DNA of 64,000 bases. Origin: Novosphingobium sp. AP12 (GTDB lineage: Bacteria > Pseudomonadota > Alphaproteobacteria > Sphingomonadales > Sphingomonadaceae). The stretch covers positions 186,001 through 250,000 of the forward strand of contig NZ_AKKE01000009.1 of assembly GCF_000281975.1 (NCBI RefSeq), given 5' to 3'. The translations under genes and the position numbers were made by a program. Positions 10,309-17,641 of this stretch are shown piece by piece. The notes below the pieces were generated by a model that saw only the letters and a list, made by a program, of their open reading frames with translations, was not told where the DNA came from and did no database searches. Every line of letters starts with the position of its first letter. Within the stretch, counting starts at the first letter, position 1.

Positions 10309-11487
10309 AGGCATTTCCGCACAGGGGCTGCGCCGCGAACTCGACGATCCGTTGCGGACCAGCGCGCATCCGCTCTACCGGCCCCTGCTCTGGGCGGTGC
10401 TGGCCTGCATCGTGGTCGCCGTGACCTGGGCGGCGCTGGCGCGGATCGACGAGGTGACGCGCGGCGAAGGGCGCGTGGTCCCGGTCAGTCGGATGCAGAA
10501 GATCCAGAGCCTGGAGGGCGGCATCCTTGGCGATCTGCTCGTGCGGGAGGGTGACATGGTGCGACGAGGGCAGCCGTTGGTGCGGCTCGACCGCACGCAT
10601 TTCCAGACTTCCTACGACGAATCCGCGAACCAGGCGATCGTGCTGGCCGCCGCGATCGCGCGGCTTCAGGCCGAAGTGCTGGGCAAGGGCGCGATCGCCT
10701 TCCCGCCCGAGGTGCCGCCCGGCAGTTCGGTCGCCCGGTCCGAGCGCGAACTGTTCGTCTCGCGGCGCAGCAAGCGGGAGGAAGGGCGCCGCACGCTGCA
10801 CCAGCAGATGCAGATCGCACAGGGGCAGCTCGCCATCGTCCAGCCCCTCGCGGCGCGCAAGTTGGTGAGCGAGATGGAAGCGCTCAAGCTGCGGCAGGAC
10901 ATCGCCGCCTAGAACGGCAAGCTGGTCGAGCTTGAGAACACTTACGCGCAGGAAGCCTATACCGAGCTGGCGAACAAGCAGGCGGAACTGAGCGCGCTCG
11001 ATCCGATCGTCCAGCAGCGCGGGACCAGCTGCGCCGCACCGAAATCCGCTCGCCGGTGCGCGGGCGGGTGAACACGGTGCTCATCAACACGCGCGGCGGC
11101 GTGGTGCAGCCGGGCGAGCCGATCATGGAGGTCACGCCGATGGAGGACCGCCTGCTGATCGAAGCCCGCATCCGCCCGCGCGACGTCGCGTTCATCGTGC
11201 CCGGCATGCCCGCCAAGGTGAAGATCACCGCCTACGACTACACGATCTACGGCGACCTTAACGGCAAGGTCGAGCGCATCGGAGCAGACACCGTGGAGGA
11301 GGAGACGGTGCACGGCAAGGAATCGTACTATCAGGTCCTCATCCGCACCGACGGCGCCCACCTCATGCGTGAGGGGAAGCCGCTGCCGATCATCCCCGGC
11401 ATGGTGGCGGAAGTGGACATCCTCAACGACAAGCGCAGCGTGCTGAACTACCTGCTGCGCCCGATCATGAAGGCTCGGTTGAATTGA
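10298..11487 (+). pseudogene. HlyD/LapC-like membrane fusion protein, one in-frame stop plus one frameshift
   Basis: Periplasmic adaptor that would link the ABC exporter to the TolC-like channel. The start ATG overlaps the exporter end by 11 nt. It has a short cytoplasmic tail, one transmembrane helix (LLWAVLACIVVAVTWAALA), and the family hallmark LARIDEVTRGEGRVVP with QSLEGGIL. The frame is interrupted by TAG at 10910-10912 inside the coiled coil (after LRQDIAA, resuming NGKLVELENTYAQEAY). A second lesion, a missing base at about 11018-11023, moves the rest (DQLRRTEIRSPVRGRVN) into another frame, which then runs cleanly to 11487. The repaired length of about 396 residues fits HlyD proteins, and the C-terminal KSYYQV-like and PGMVAEVDI motifs are present. 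As written, only the N-terminal half could be made. Confidence 0.82.
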
Positions 11488-11493
11488 GGGTGG

Positions 11494-13029
11494 TCAGGCG
11501 GCCGAGCGCTTCTCTTCGGGCCCGTCCGCTTCATCCTCCGCGTGGCCGCTGATCTCGGCCCCGGCGTCGGGAGCGAAGCGCAGGTTCCACCATGTCGCCG
11601 TGAGGGACACCGCCGTGACCACCCAGAACGCGGCGGAGAAATCGCCCAGTGCCGGCGTCGAATGACCCTTCGCCAACATCGCCAGATGGAGCGCCATGGC
11701 CGCCACGCAGATGCCGAGCGAGAGCATCAGTTGCTGGAACGTCGAGTAGAACGCGGTGGCGCTGCTCATGTGCTTCTTGTCCACGCCGGCATAGGCGATC
11801 GTGTTGTAGGCGGTGAACTGGAACGACATGAAGAAACCCGATACGGTGAGCACGCCAAACATCGCCCACACCGGCCAGCTCGGGCCGAAGAAACCGCAGA
11901 TGGCATAGCCCGCCGTCGCGATCACGCCGTTGCAGATGAGTGCCCGGCGGAAGCCGAAGCGGCGCAGGACGCGCTGGGCGAGCCCCTTCATGGCCAGCGA
12001 GCCAATTGCGGTCGCCACGGTGATCGTGCCGCTGCGCGCCGCCGAGAAGCCGAGGCCCACCTGCATCATCAGCGGCAACAGGAACGGCTGCGCGCCTTGA
12101 GTGATGCGGGTGATCGAACCGGCGATCACGGCCAGGCGGAACGTCTCGTCCTTGAGTAGCGCGAGGTCGAGAATCGCGCCCGAACGGCCGCGCGCGTGGC
12201 GGATGTAGAACACCCCGGCCACCACGCCGATCGCCACCAGCACGGCGGCCAACGCGCCTTCGCCGGGCCGGCTCACCATTTCGAAACCGAACAGCAGGCA
12301 GCCGAGCGACAGGCCGCTGAGGATGAAGCCCAGCGTGTCGAACCGCGCAGGCTCGTCCTCGCGGATGTTGGCGATGTAGCGGCCGACCAGCCAGAAGCCC
12401 AGCGCGCCCATCGGCAGGTTGATGTAGAAGATCCAGCGCCAGTCCAGGTAGGTCACGATGAACCCGCCGAGCGGCGGCCCGAGGATCGGCCCGATCAGCG
12501 CCGGCACCAGCAGCCACGACATCGCATTGACCATGTCGCGCTTGGCGACCGAGCGCAGCAGCACGAGGCGCCCGACCGGGATCATCATGGCGCCGCCGAT
12601 ACCCTGCACGAAGCGCGAGACGACGATCAGCTCCAGCGTCGGCGACTGTCCGCAGGCGAGGCTCCCCGCCACGAACAGCGCGATCGCGGTGCGGAACACG
12701 GTGCGCGATCCGAAGCGGTCGGCCAGAACGCCCGAGGCGGGGATGAAGATCGCCAGTGCCAGCAGGTACGACGTCAGCGCGACGCTCATTTCCTGCGGGC
12801 GGACACCGAAGTCGCGCGCCATCGTGGGCAGCGCGGTCGCCAGCACGGTGGCGTCGACGAATTCCATGAACAGCGCGGAGGCAATGATCAGCGCGACGAG
12901 GCGGTAGTTGGCGCTCGATTCCGGCGGCCCCACGTCCTGTGTCTTCGCCAGCGATCCGCCGGCGGGGACGATACCGTCGCGCACTTCGGCATTGACCGAG
13001 GCGATGCCGCGCCGCCGTGGCCTCAGCAT
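11494..13029 (-). CDS. DHA2-family major facilitator drug exporter (EmrB/QacA type)
   Basis: Proton-antiport drug exporter with 14 predicted membrane helices. It carries the MFS helix-2/3 loop VLADRFGSRTVF, the motif-C-like segment LLVPALIGPILGPPLGGF, and the early DATVLATALP motif of the DHA2 class. The stop lies 6 nt from the end of the decayed adaptor gene, which converges on it. The start is uncertain: the frame is open to 13239, but the ATG at 13029 gives about 511 residues, the usual family size. None of the candidate starts has a clear ribosome-binding site. No HlyD-like EmrA partner is adjacent, so it probably works alone or with a distant adaptor. It is divergent from the TonB receptor at 13.3 kb. 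Confidence 0.88.
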   Translation of the reverse strand: MLRPRRRGIASVNAEVRDGIVPAGGSLAKTQDVGPPESSANYRLVALIIASALFMEFVDATVLATALPTMARDFGVRPQEMSVALTSYLLALAIFIPASGVLADRFGSRTVFRTAIALFVAGSLACGQSPTLELIVVSRFVQGIGGAMMIPVGRLVLLRSVAKRDMVNAMSWLLVPALIGPILGPPLGGFIVTYLDWRWIFYINLPMGALGFWLVGRYIANIREDEPARFDTLGFILSGLSLGCLLFGFEMVSRPGEGALAAVLVAIGVVAGVFYIRHARGRSGAILDLALLKDETFRLAVIAGSITRITQGAQPFLLPLMMQVGLGFSAARSGTITVATAIGSLAMKGLAQRVLRRFGFRRALICNGVIATAGYAICGFFGPSWPVWAMFGVLTVSGFFMSFQFTAYNTIAYAGVDKKHMSSATAFYSTFQQLMLSLGICVAAMALHLAMLAKGHSTPALGDFSAAFWVVTAVSLTATWWNLRFAPDAGAEISGHAEDEADGPEEKRSAA

Positions 13030-13291
13030 GGAGGCTCGCCGGTAAGGGCTGGGAAGTACATGGTCTGTTTTCCGGTTCGAGGTCTCGACAAGGCCTCTCC
13101 CAAACCGGGCGCCCGTCTTCGCTGGCGCCGATGGAATGCATATAGGCATGGGCGGCTGCAATGAAACCGTTCTTTTGGCCTGTTTTCTCGCCTGGCGAGG
13201 CTCCCGGGCCGCTGCGACGACCCCGGCGGAGTGACACATTAACGTAGCACAGCCGACCTAATCGCCCCTCCAACCAATGAGGGCGCACACC

Positions 13292-15841
13292 ATGAACCGT
13301 TTGTTTTACTGCTCCATCAGCCTGGTCGCGCTGGCCGCTGCCGCTTCCGCGCAGGCCCAGTCCGTCACCGATACTCAGGACGAGGAAGGCGGCGAGATCG
13401 TCGTTTCCGGGCAGCGCGCGCAGCAGCAGCGCTCGATCGAGGCGAAGCGCGCTTCGCTCGGCCTCGTCGATGTGACGGCATCGGACGACATCGGCCAGCT
13501 GCCCGACAAGAACGTGGCCGAGGCGGTCGAGCGCCTGCCCGGCGTCGGCGTCCAGTACGATCAGGGCGAAGGCCGCTACGTGGCGGTGCGCGGCGTGCCC
13601 TCCTCGCTCAACGGCTACACGCTCAACGGCTTCGAGATCGGCAACCCTGACGGCAACACCCGCGCCCTCCCGCTCGACATCCTCTCGGGCCAGCTGCTCA
13701 ACCGGGTCGAGGTCGCCAAGGTCAAGACCGCCGACCTCACCGGACAGGGCATCGGCGCCACCGTCAACCTCGTCACCCAGACCGCATTCGACTTCGACCG
13801 GCCCTTCGTGGTCCAGGCCAATGCCCAGGTGGGCTATCAGGAGCTGCGCAAGGGCAGCCAGCCCGTCAAGGGCGACATCACGGTGGGCGGCCGCTTCGGC
13901 GCGGACGAGCAGTTCGGCATCCTCCTGGGTGCGAGCTATTCCGACCGCACCTACACCAGCTACGGCATCTACCCCGACGACTGGGCGCCGGATGAGAACG
14001 CCGCGCGCGGGGCCGTGCCGATCAACCTCAAGTACACCGACTACCGCCTGAAGCGCGAGCGTATCGGCGCCGCCGGCTCGCTCGACTGGCGCAGCGGCGG
14101 CACCGAGCTTTACGTGCGCGGCGTCTATTCGAAGTTCACCGAGGACGAATACCGCCAGCGCCTGCGGCTCGACTTCTCGAACATCGCCTGGGACGCGAAC
14201 GGCGAGACCGGCCTTGCATCCACCAGCGAGCAGCGTTCGGACCTGCGCACCGAGTACAAGGAAAAATCGGTCCTCTCGTTCATGGCGGGCGGCAGCACCG
14301 AGTTCGCCGACACCTGGAAACTCGACTTCGGCGCCGCCCATACGCGCAACGAGGTGATCGAGCCGAACGAGCTGTGGCAGTTCCGCGGCAACCCCGGCCC
14401 GGTGGCGGTCGACTTCACCGACAAGCTGTTCAGCGCGGTGCCGACAGGCGGCTACCTCGCACCGTCCGGCATGGGTTTCCGTCAGTACAGCGCGCAGGAC
14501 GAATACGGCCTCGAGAAGACATGGCAGGCCCGCGCCGACCTCACCGGCAAGCTGCCTTCGATCGGCGAGAACAGCTTCTTGAAGCTGGGCGCCAACGCGC
14601 GATGGACGGACAAGCGCTTCGACAGCTCGAACATGGTCTACGGCCGGGGCACCGCCGCCAACCGCTTCACCCTCGCTGGCCTTGCGGGCGACGACGTGAA
14701 CGTCGATCTCGGGAGCGGCCACGAATACTTCCTGAGCCCGGCGATCGACGAGGACCTGATCCGCGCCTACACGCAAGGCAAGCTGGGCGGGCCGCAGTTC
14801 GTGCTCGACACCGCGACCTCGCTGGCCAACGACACCCTCGGAGACTTCTCGCTCGATGAGAACGTCTTCGCCGGCTACGGTATGGTCAACCTCGACTTCG
14901 GCTCCATCGCCGTCACCGGCGGCCTGCGCGTCGAGCGCACCGAACTGGGCATCACCGGCTACCTGCTCGAAGGCGACACCGTCACCCCCGCCAGCGCCGA
15001 CCGCCACTACACCGACTGGCTCCCCAGCCTCATCGTGCGCGTGACGCCGAGCGACGACACCGTGTTCCGCGTCGCCTATTCGCGCAGCGTCGGACGCCCG
15101 CAGTATTCCGACCTCTCGCCCGGCGGCGAGGTTTCGTCCGAGGGCGACGGTGAGTTGAACGTCAGCACCGGCAACCCTGCGCTCAAGCCCTACGTCGCCG
15201 ATGCGCTGGACATGACGGCGGAGTGGTACTTCGCCCCCGGCGGCATTCTCAGCGTGGGCGCCTTCGCCAAGTTCATCCGCAACCCGATCTTCACGCAGAG
15301 CTACACCATCAATGGCGGCAGCTTCGGCGGGGTGGACTACGACCGCATCAACTTCAGCCAAACCCAGAACGCCGAGAAGGGCGACGTCATCGGGCTCGAG
15401 GCGAGCTACCAGCAGCAGTTCACCTTCCTGCCCGGCCTGCTCTCCGGCCTCGGCGTCAACCTCAACCTGACGCTGATCGACGCCAGCCTGCGCCTGCCGG
15501 ACGGCGGCAGCATCGGCTTCCCCGAGCAGTCGAAGCTGCTGTGGGGCGCGCAGCTGTTCTACCAGAAGGGCCCGGTCGAGGCCTCGGTCGCCTACCACCA
15601 CACCGGCCGCGCGCTGATCGCGGCGGGTGACACGCGCCTGACCGACAACTTCAACGACGACCTGCGCCGCCTCGACGCCAAGATCGGCGTGGACCTGACG
15701 CACAACTTCCGCATCTTCGTGGAAGCCCAGAACCTGACCGACGAGCCCACCCGCCAGTACCAGGGCGGTGTGCGCGACTGGGTCTCGCAGAACGAGCGCT
15801 ATGGCCGCACGTTCTACCTCGGCGGGTCGATGAAGCTGTGA
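13292..15841 (+). CDS. TonB-dependent receptor (sphingomonad/caulobacter/xanthomonad subfamily)
   Basis: Outer-membrane beta-barrel for active uptake of a large solute, energised by TonB. It has a signal peptide (FYCSISLVALAAAASAQAQS), a TonB-box-like EIVVSGQR, and the plug opening DIGQLPDKNVAEAVERLPGV, which marks the carbohydrate-associated subfamily common in sphingomonads. It ends in an aromatic barrel motif, RYGRTFYLGGSMKL. About 849 residues are intact. GAGGG lies just before the ATG at 13292; an ATG five codons earlier (13277) is the alternative. The stop overlaps the start of the next gene (TGATG), so the two are translationally coupled. Its substrate is not evident from neighbours. 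Confidence 0.92.
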   Translation: MNRLFYCSISLVALAAAASAQAQSVTDTQDEEGGEIVVSGQRAQQQRSIEAKRASLGLVDVTASDDIGQLPDKNVAEAVERLPGVGVQYDQGEGRYVAVRGVPSSLNGYTLNGFEIGNPDGNTRALPLDILSGQLLNRVEVAKVKTADLTGQGIGATVNLVTQTAFDFDRPFVVQANAQVGYQELRKGSQPVKGDITVGGRFGADEQFGILLGASYSDRTYTSYGIYPDDWAPDENAARGAVPINLKYTDYRLKRERIGAAGSLDWRSGGTELYVRGVYSKFTEDEYRQRLRLDFSNIAWDANGETGLASTSEQRSDLRTEYKEKSVLSFMAGGSTEFADTWKLDFGAAHTRNEVIEPNELWQFRGNPGPVAVDFTDKLFSAVPTGGYLAPSGMGFRQYSAQDEYGLEKTWQARADLTGKLPSIGENSFLKLGANARWTDKRFDSSNMVYGRGTAANRFTLAGLAGDDVNVDLGSGHEYFLSPAIDEDLIRAYTQGKLGGPQFVLDTATSLANDTLGDFSLDENVFAGYGMVNLDFGSIAVTGGLRVERTELGITGYLLEGDTVTPASADRHYTDWLPSLIVRVTPSDDTVFRVAYSRSVGRPQYSDLSPGGEVSSEGDGELNVSTGNPALKPYVADALDMTAEWYFAPGGILSVGAFAKFIRNPIFTQSYTINGGSFGGVDYDRINFSQTQNAEKGDVIGLEASYQQQFTFLPGLLSGLGVNLNLTLIDASLRLPDGGSIGFPEQSKLLWGAQLFYQKGPVEASVAYHHTGRALIAAGDTRLTDNFNDDLRRLDAKIGVDLTHNFRIFVEAQNLTDEPTRQYQGGVRDWVSQNERYGRTFYLGGSMKL

Positions 15842-16644
15842 TGGTCGCCGCCCTGCTCCTGCTTGCGGCCGCGCCTGTCGCTGGCGACGCCCCCTCGCCG
15901 CCGCCCTCCCCGGTTTCGCTGCGCCTGAACGCCGCCGAAGCGCATCAGGGCGCGGCGTCGGACGGCACTTACCTCTACGCGATCGACAACGACCGCATCG
16001 GCAAATACCGCATCGCCACCGGCGAGAAGGTCGCACAGTGGCAGGGCGAGCGCCGGCTCTACCCCCACATGAACAGCTGTACCGTGGTCGGCACCGAACT
16101 GGTCTGCGCCGCTTCCAACTACCCGGCGGTGCCGCAGACCAGCGCGGTCGAGATATTCGACACCCGCACGCTCAAGCATGTCCGCAGCACCAGCCTCGGC
16201 TTCGGACCGGGTTCGCTGACGGTGATGGACCGCCATGAGGGCAAGTGGTGGGCGGTCTTCGCCAACTACGAAGGCAAGGGCGGCGAGCCGGGCCGTGACT
16301 ATCGCCATACCGTGCTGGTCCGCATGGACGACCAGTTCCGCGCCGAGGCCAGCTGGGCCTTCCCCGAAGCGGTGCTGGCCCGCATGGCGCCCAAAAGCTG
16401 CTCGGGCCTCAGCTGGGGCGGCGACGGGCTGATCTACGCCACCGGCCATGATCGCCCAGAGGTCTATGCGATGAAGTTGCCCGAGGCAGGCTCGCGGCTC
16501 GAACTGGTGGACACCATCGGCCTCGCCACGCCGGGCCAGGCGATCGATTGGGACCCCAAGGTCAAGCGCCGCCTGTGGTCCATCGGCCGGGGCGCGAACG
16601 AGGTCGTGGCAAGCGAGATCCGCGAGGTTTCCGCTCTGCCCTGA
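15841..16644 (+). CDS. Secreted beta-propeller-like protein coupled to a TonB receptor
   Basis: I do not recognise a defined enzyme. The ATG shares its A with the receptor stop codon. An N-terminal hydrophobic stretch (MVAALLLLAAAPVAG) predicts export, so the 267-residue product is likely periplasmic or outer-membrane associated. The rest consists of repeated blade-like strands (YLYAIDNDRIGKYRIATG, AVEIFDTRTLKHV, GLIYATGHDRPEVYAM, RRLWSIGRG), the spacing seen in NHL/WD/lactonase-like propellers. Two cysteines near residues 80 and 90 may form a disulphide, as may one near 185. Tight coupling to the receptor suggests it binds or processes the same ligand. It converges with the pirin gene 3 nt away. 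Confidence 0.6.
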   Translation: MVAALLLLAAAPVAGDAPSPPPSPVSLRLNAAEAHQGAASDGTYLYAIDNDRIGKYRIATGEKVAQWQGERRLYPHMNSCTVVGTELVCAASNYPAVPQTSAVEIFDTRTLKHVRSTSLGFGPGSLTVMDRHEGKWWAVFANYEGKGGEPGRDYRHTVLVRMDDQFRAEASWAFPEAVLARMAPKSCSGLSWGGDGLIYATGHDRPEVYAMKLPEAGSRLELVDTIGLATPGQAIDWDPKVKRRLWSIGRGANEVVASEIREVSALP

Positions 16645-16647
16645 GCA

Positions 16648-17544
16648 TCACGACATCGCCGGCGGCGGCTTGAGGAACGGGTCCTCCGGCAGCGGGATGA
16701 ACTCCTGGTCGTCCGCGTCGGGCAGCTTCATGCGCCCGGCCTGCCAGTCGGCGGCGGCCTGGCGCAGGCGGTCCTTCGAGGACGAGACGAAGTTCCAGTA
16801 GAGGAACCGCTCGCCCACCGGCTCGCCGCCCAAGACCATCACGGTCGAGCGCTCGGCTGCCGTCATGCGCGACACGTCGGGGCCGAGCACGAGCATGTTC
16901 CCCGCCTCGTGCCGCTGTCCGTCGATCTCTATCGCACCGGTGGCGACGTAGACCGCGCGCTCGGCATGGCCGACGGGGATTTCCGCCTGCGCACCCGCGT
17001 CGAGGTCGAGATGCGCATAGAACAGCGGCGAATGGGTGCGCGCACCGGCGGTCAGGCCGTAAGCGCTGCCGGCGATGAGCTGGCCGTGGAGGCCCTTCTC
17101 GCTCCACTGCGGCAGGTCGGCGCCTGCGTGGTGGGAGAACGAGGGCGCGGTTTCCTCGTCGCCGTCGGGCAGTGCGACCCAGGCCTGGATGCCGTGGAGG
17201 TGGTCGCCCTCCGCGCGGGCCTTTTCGAAGCGCTCGCTATGGGTGATGCCGCTGCCGGCGGTCATCCAGTTGACCTCCTGCGGCCGGATCGCCTGGTGCG
17301 AGCCGACGCTGTCACGGTGCATGATCTCGCCCGAGAACAGGTAGGTCACGGTCGACAGGCCGATGTGCGGGTGCGGCCGCACGTCGACGCTGCGGTCCAC
17401 CCCCGCCGCCATGTCGAGCGGGCCCATGTGGTCGAAGAATACGAACGGGCCGACCATGCGGCGCTTGGCGAACGGCAGGACGCGCCCGACGTCGAGCCCT
17501 CCGCCAAGACTGCGCCGGCGCTGCTCGATCACCATTTCAATCAT
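16648..17544 (-). CDS. Pirin family protein (bicupin)
   Basis: Metal-binding bicupin of the pirin/YhhW family; characterised members include quercetin dioxygenases, but most lack a known substrate. The N-terminal cupin carries the pirin metal ligands in RPHPHIGL (His58, His60) and SGITHSE (His102, Glu104). FFDHMGP and the preceding GRVLPFAKRRMVGPF are also diagnostic. The C-terminal pirin_C domain spans about residues 175-280. At 298 residues it has the expected length. The start has AGAGG about 8 bases upstream; an ATG three codons later is possible. It lies 97 bp downstream of the large secreted repeat protein on the same strand, with no obvious functional link. Confidence 0.92.
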   Translation of the reverse strand: MIEMVIEQRRRSLGGGLDVGRVLPFAKRRMVGPFVFFDHMGPLDMAAGVDRSVDVRPHPHIGLSTVTYLFSGEIMHRDSVGSHQAIRPQEVNWMTAGSGITHSERFEKARAEGDHLHGIQAWVALPDGDEETAPSFSHHAGADLPQWSEKGLHGQLIAGSAYGLTAGARTHSPLFYAHLDLDAGAQAEIPVGHAERAVYVATGAIEIDGQRHEAGNMLVLGPDVSRMTAAERSTVMVLGGEPVGERFLYWNFVSSSKDRLRQAAADWQAGRMKLPDADDQEFIPLPEDPFLKPPPAMS

Positions 17545-17641
17545 GGATTCAACCTCTTGTCATCGCGAGTTGGCCATCGAAGCCACCGCCAGCCAATCTA
17601 GAGGAAAGGGACGAGAAGCCAATCCATTTGACGATCGCAGC

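Noticed and set aside
4200..11490. Programmed ribosomal frameshifting or stop-codon recoding in the secretion genes
   Set aside because: The junctions lack slippery heptamers and downstream structures, both shift directions occur, and two different stop codons are used. Independent mutations explain it better.
11531..16036. A 1,501-codon open frame on the minus strand
   Set aside because: It spans the DHA2 gene, its upstream region and the whole TonB receptor on the other strand or frame. The translation is Arg/Ala/Glu-rich with no motif. It is a by-product of high GC third positions.
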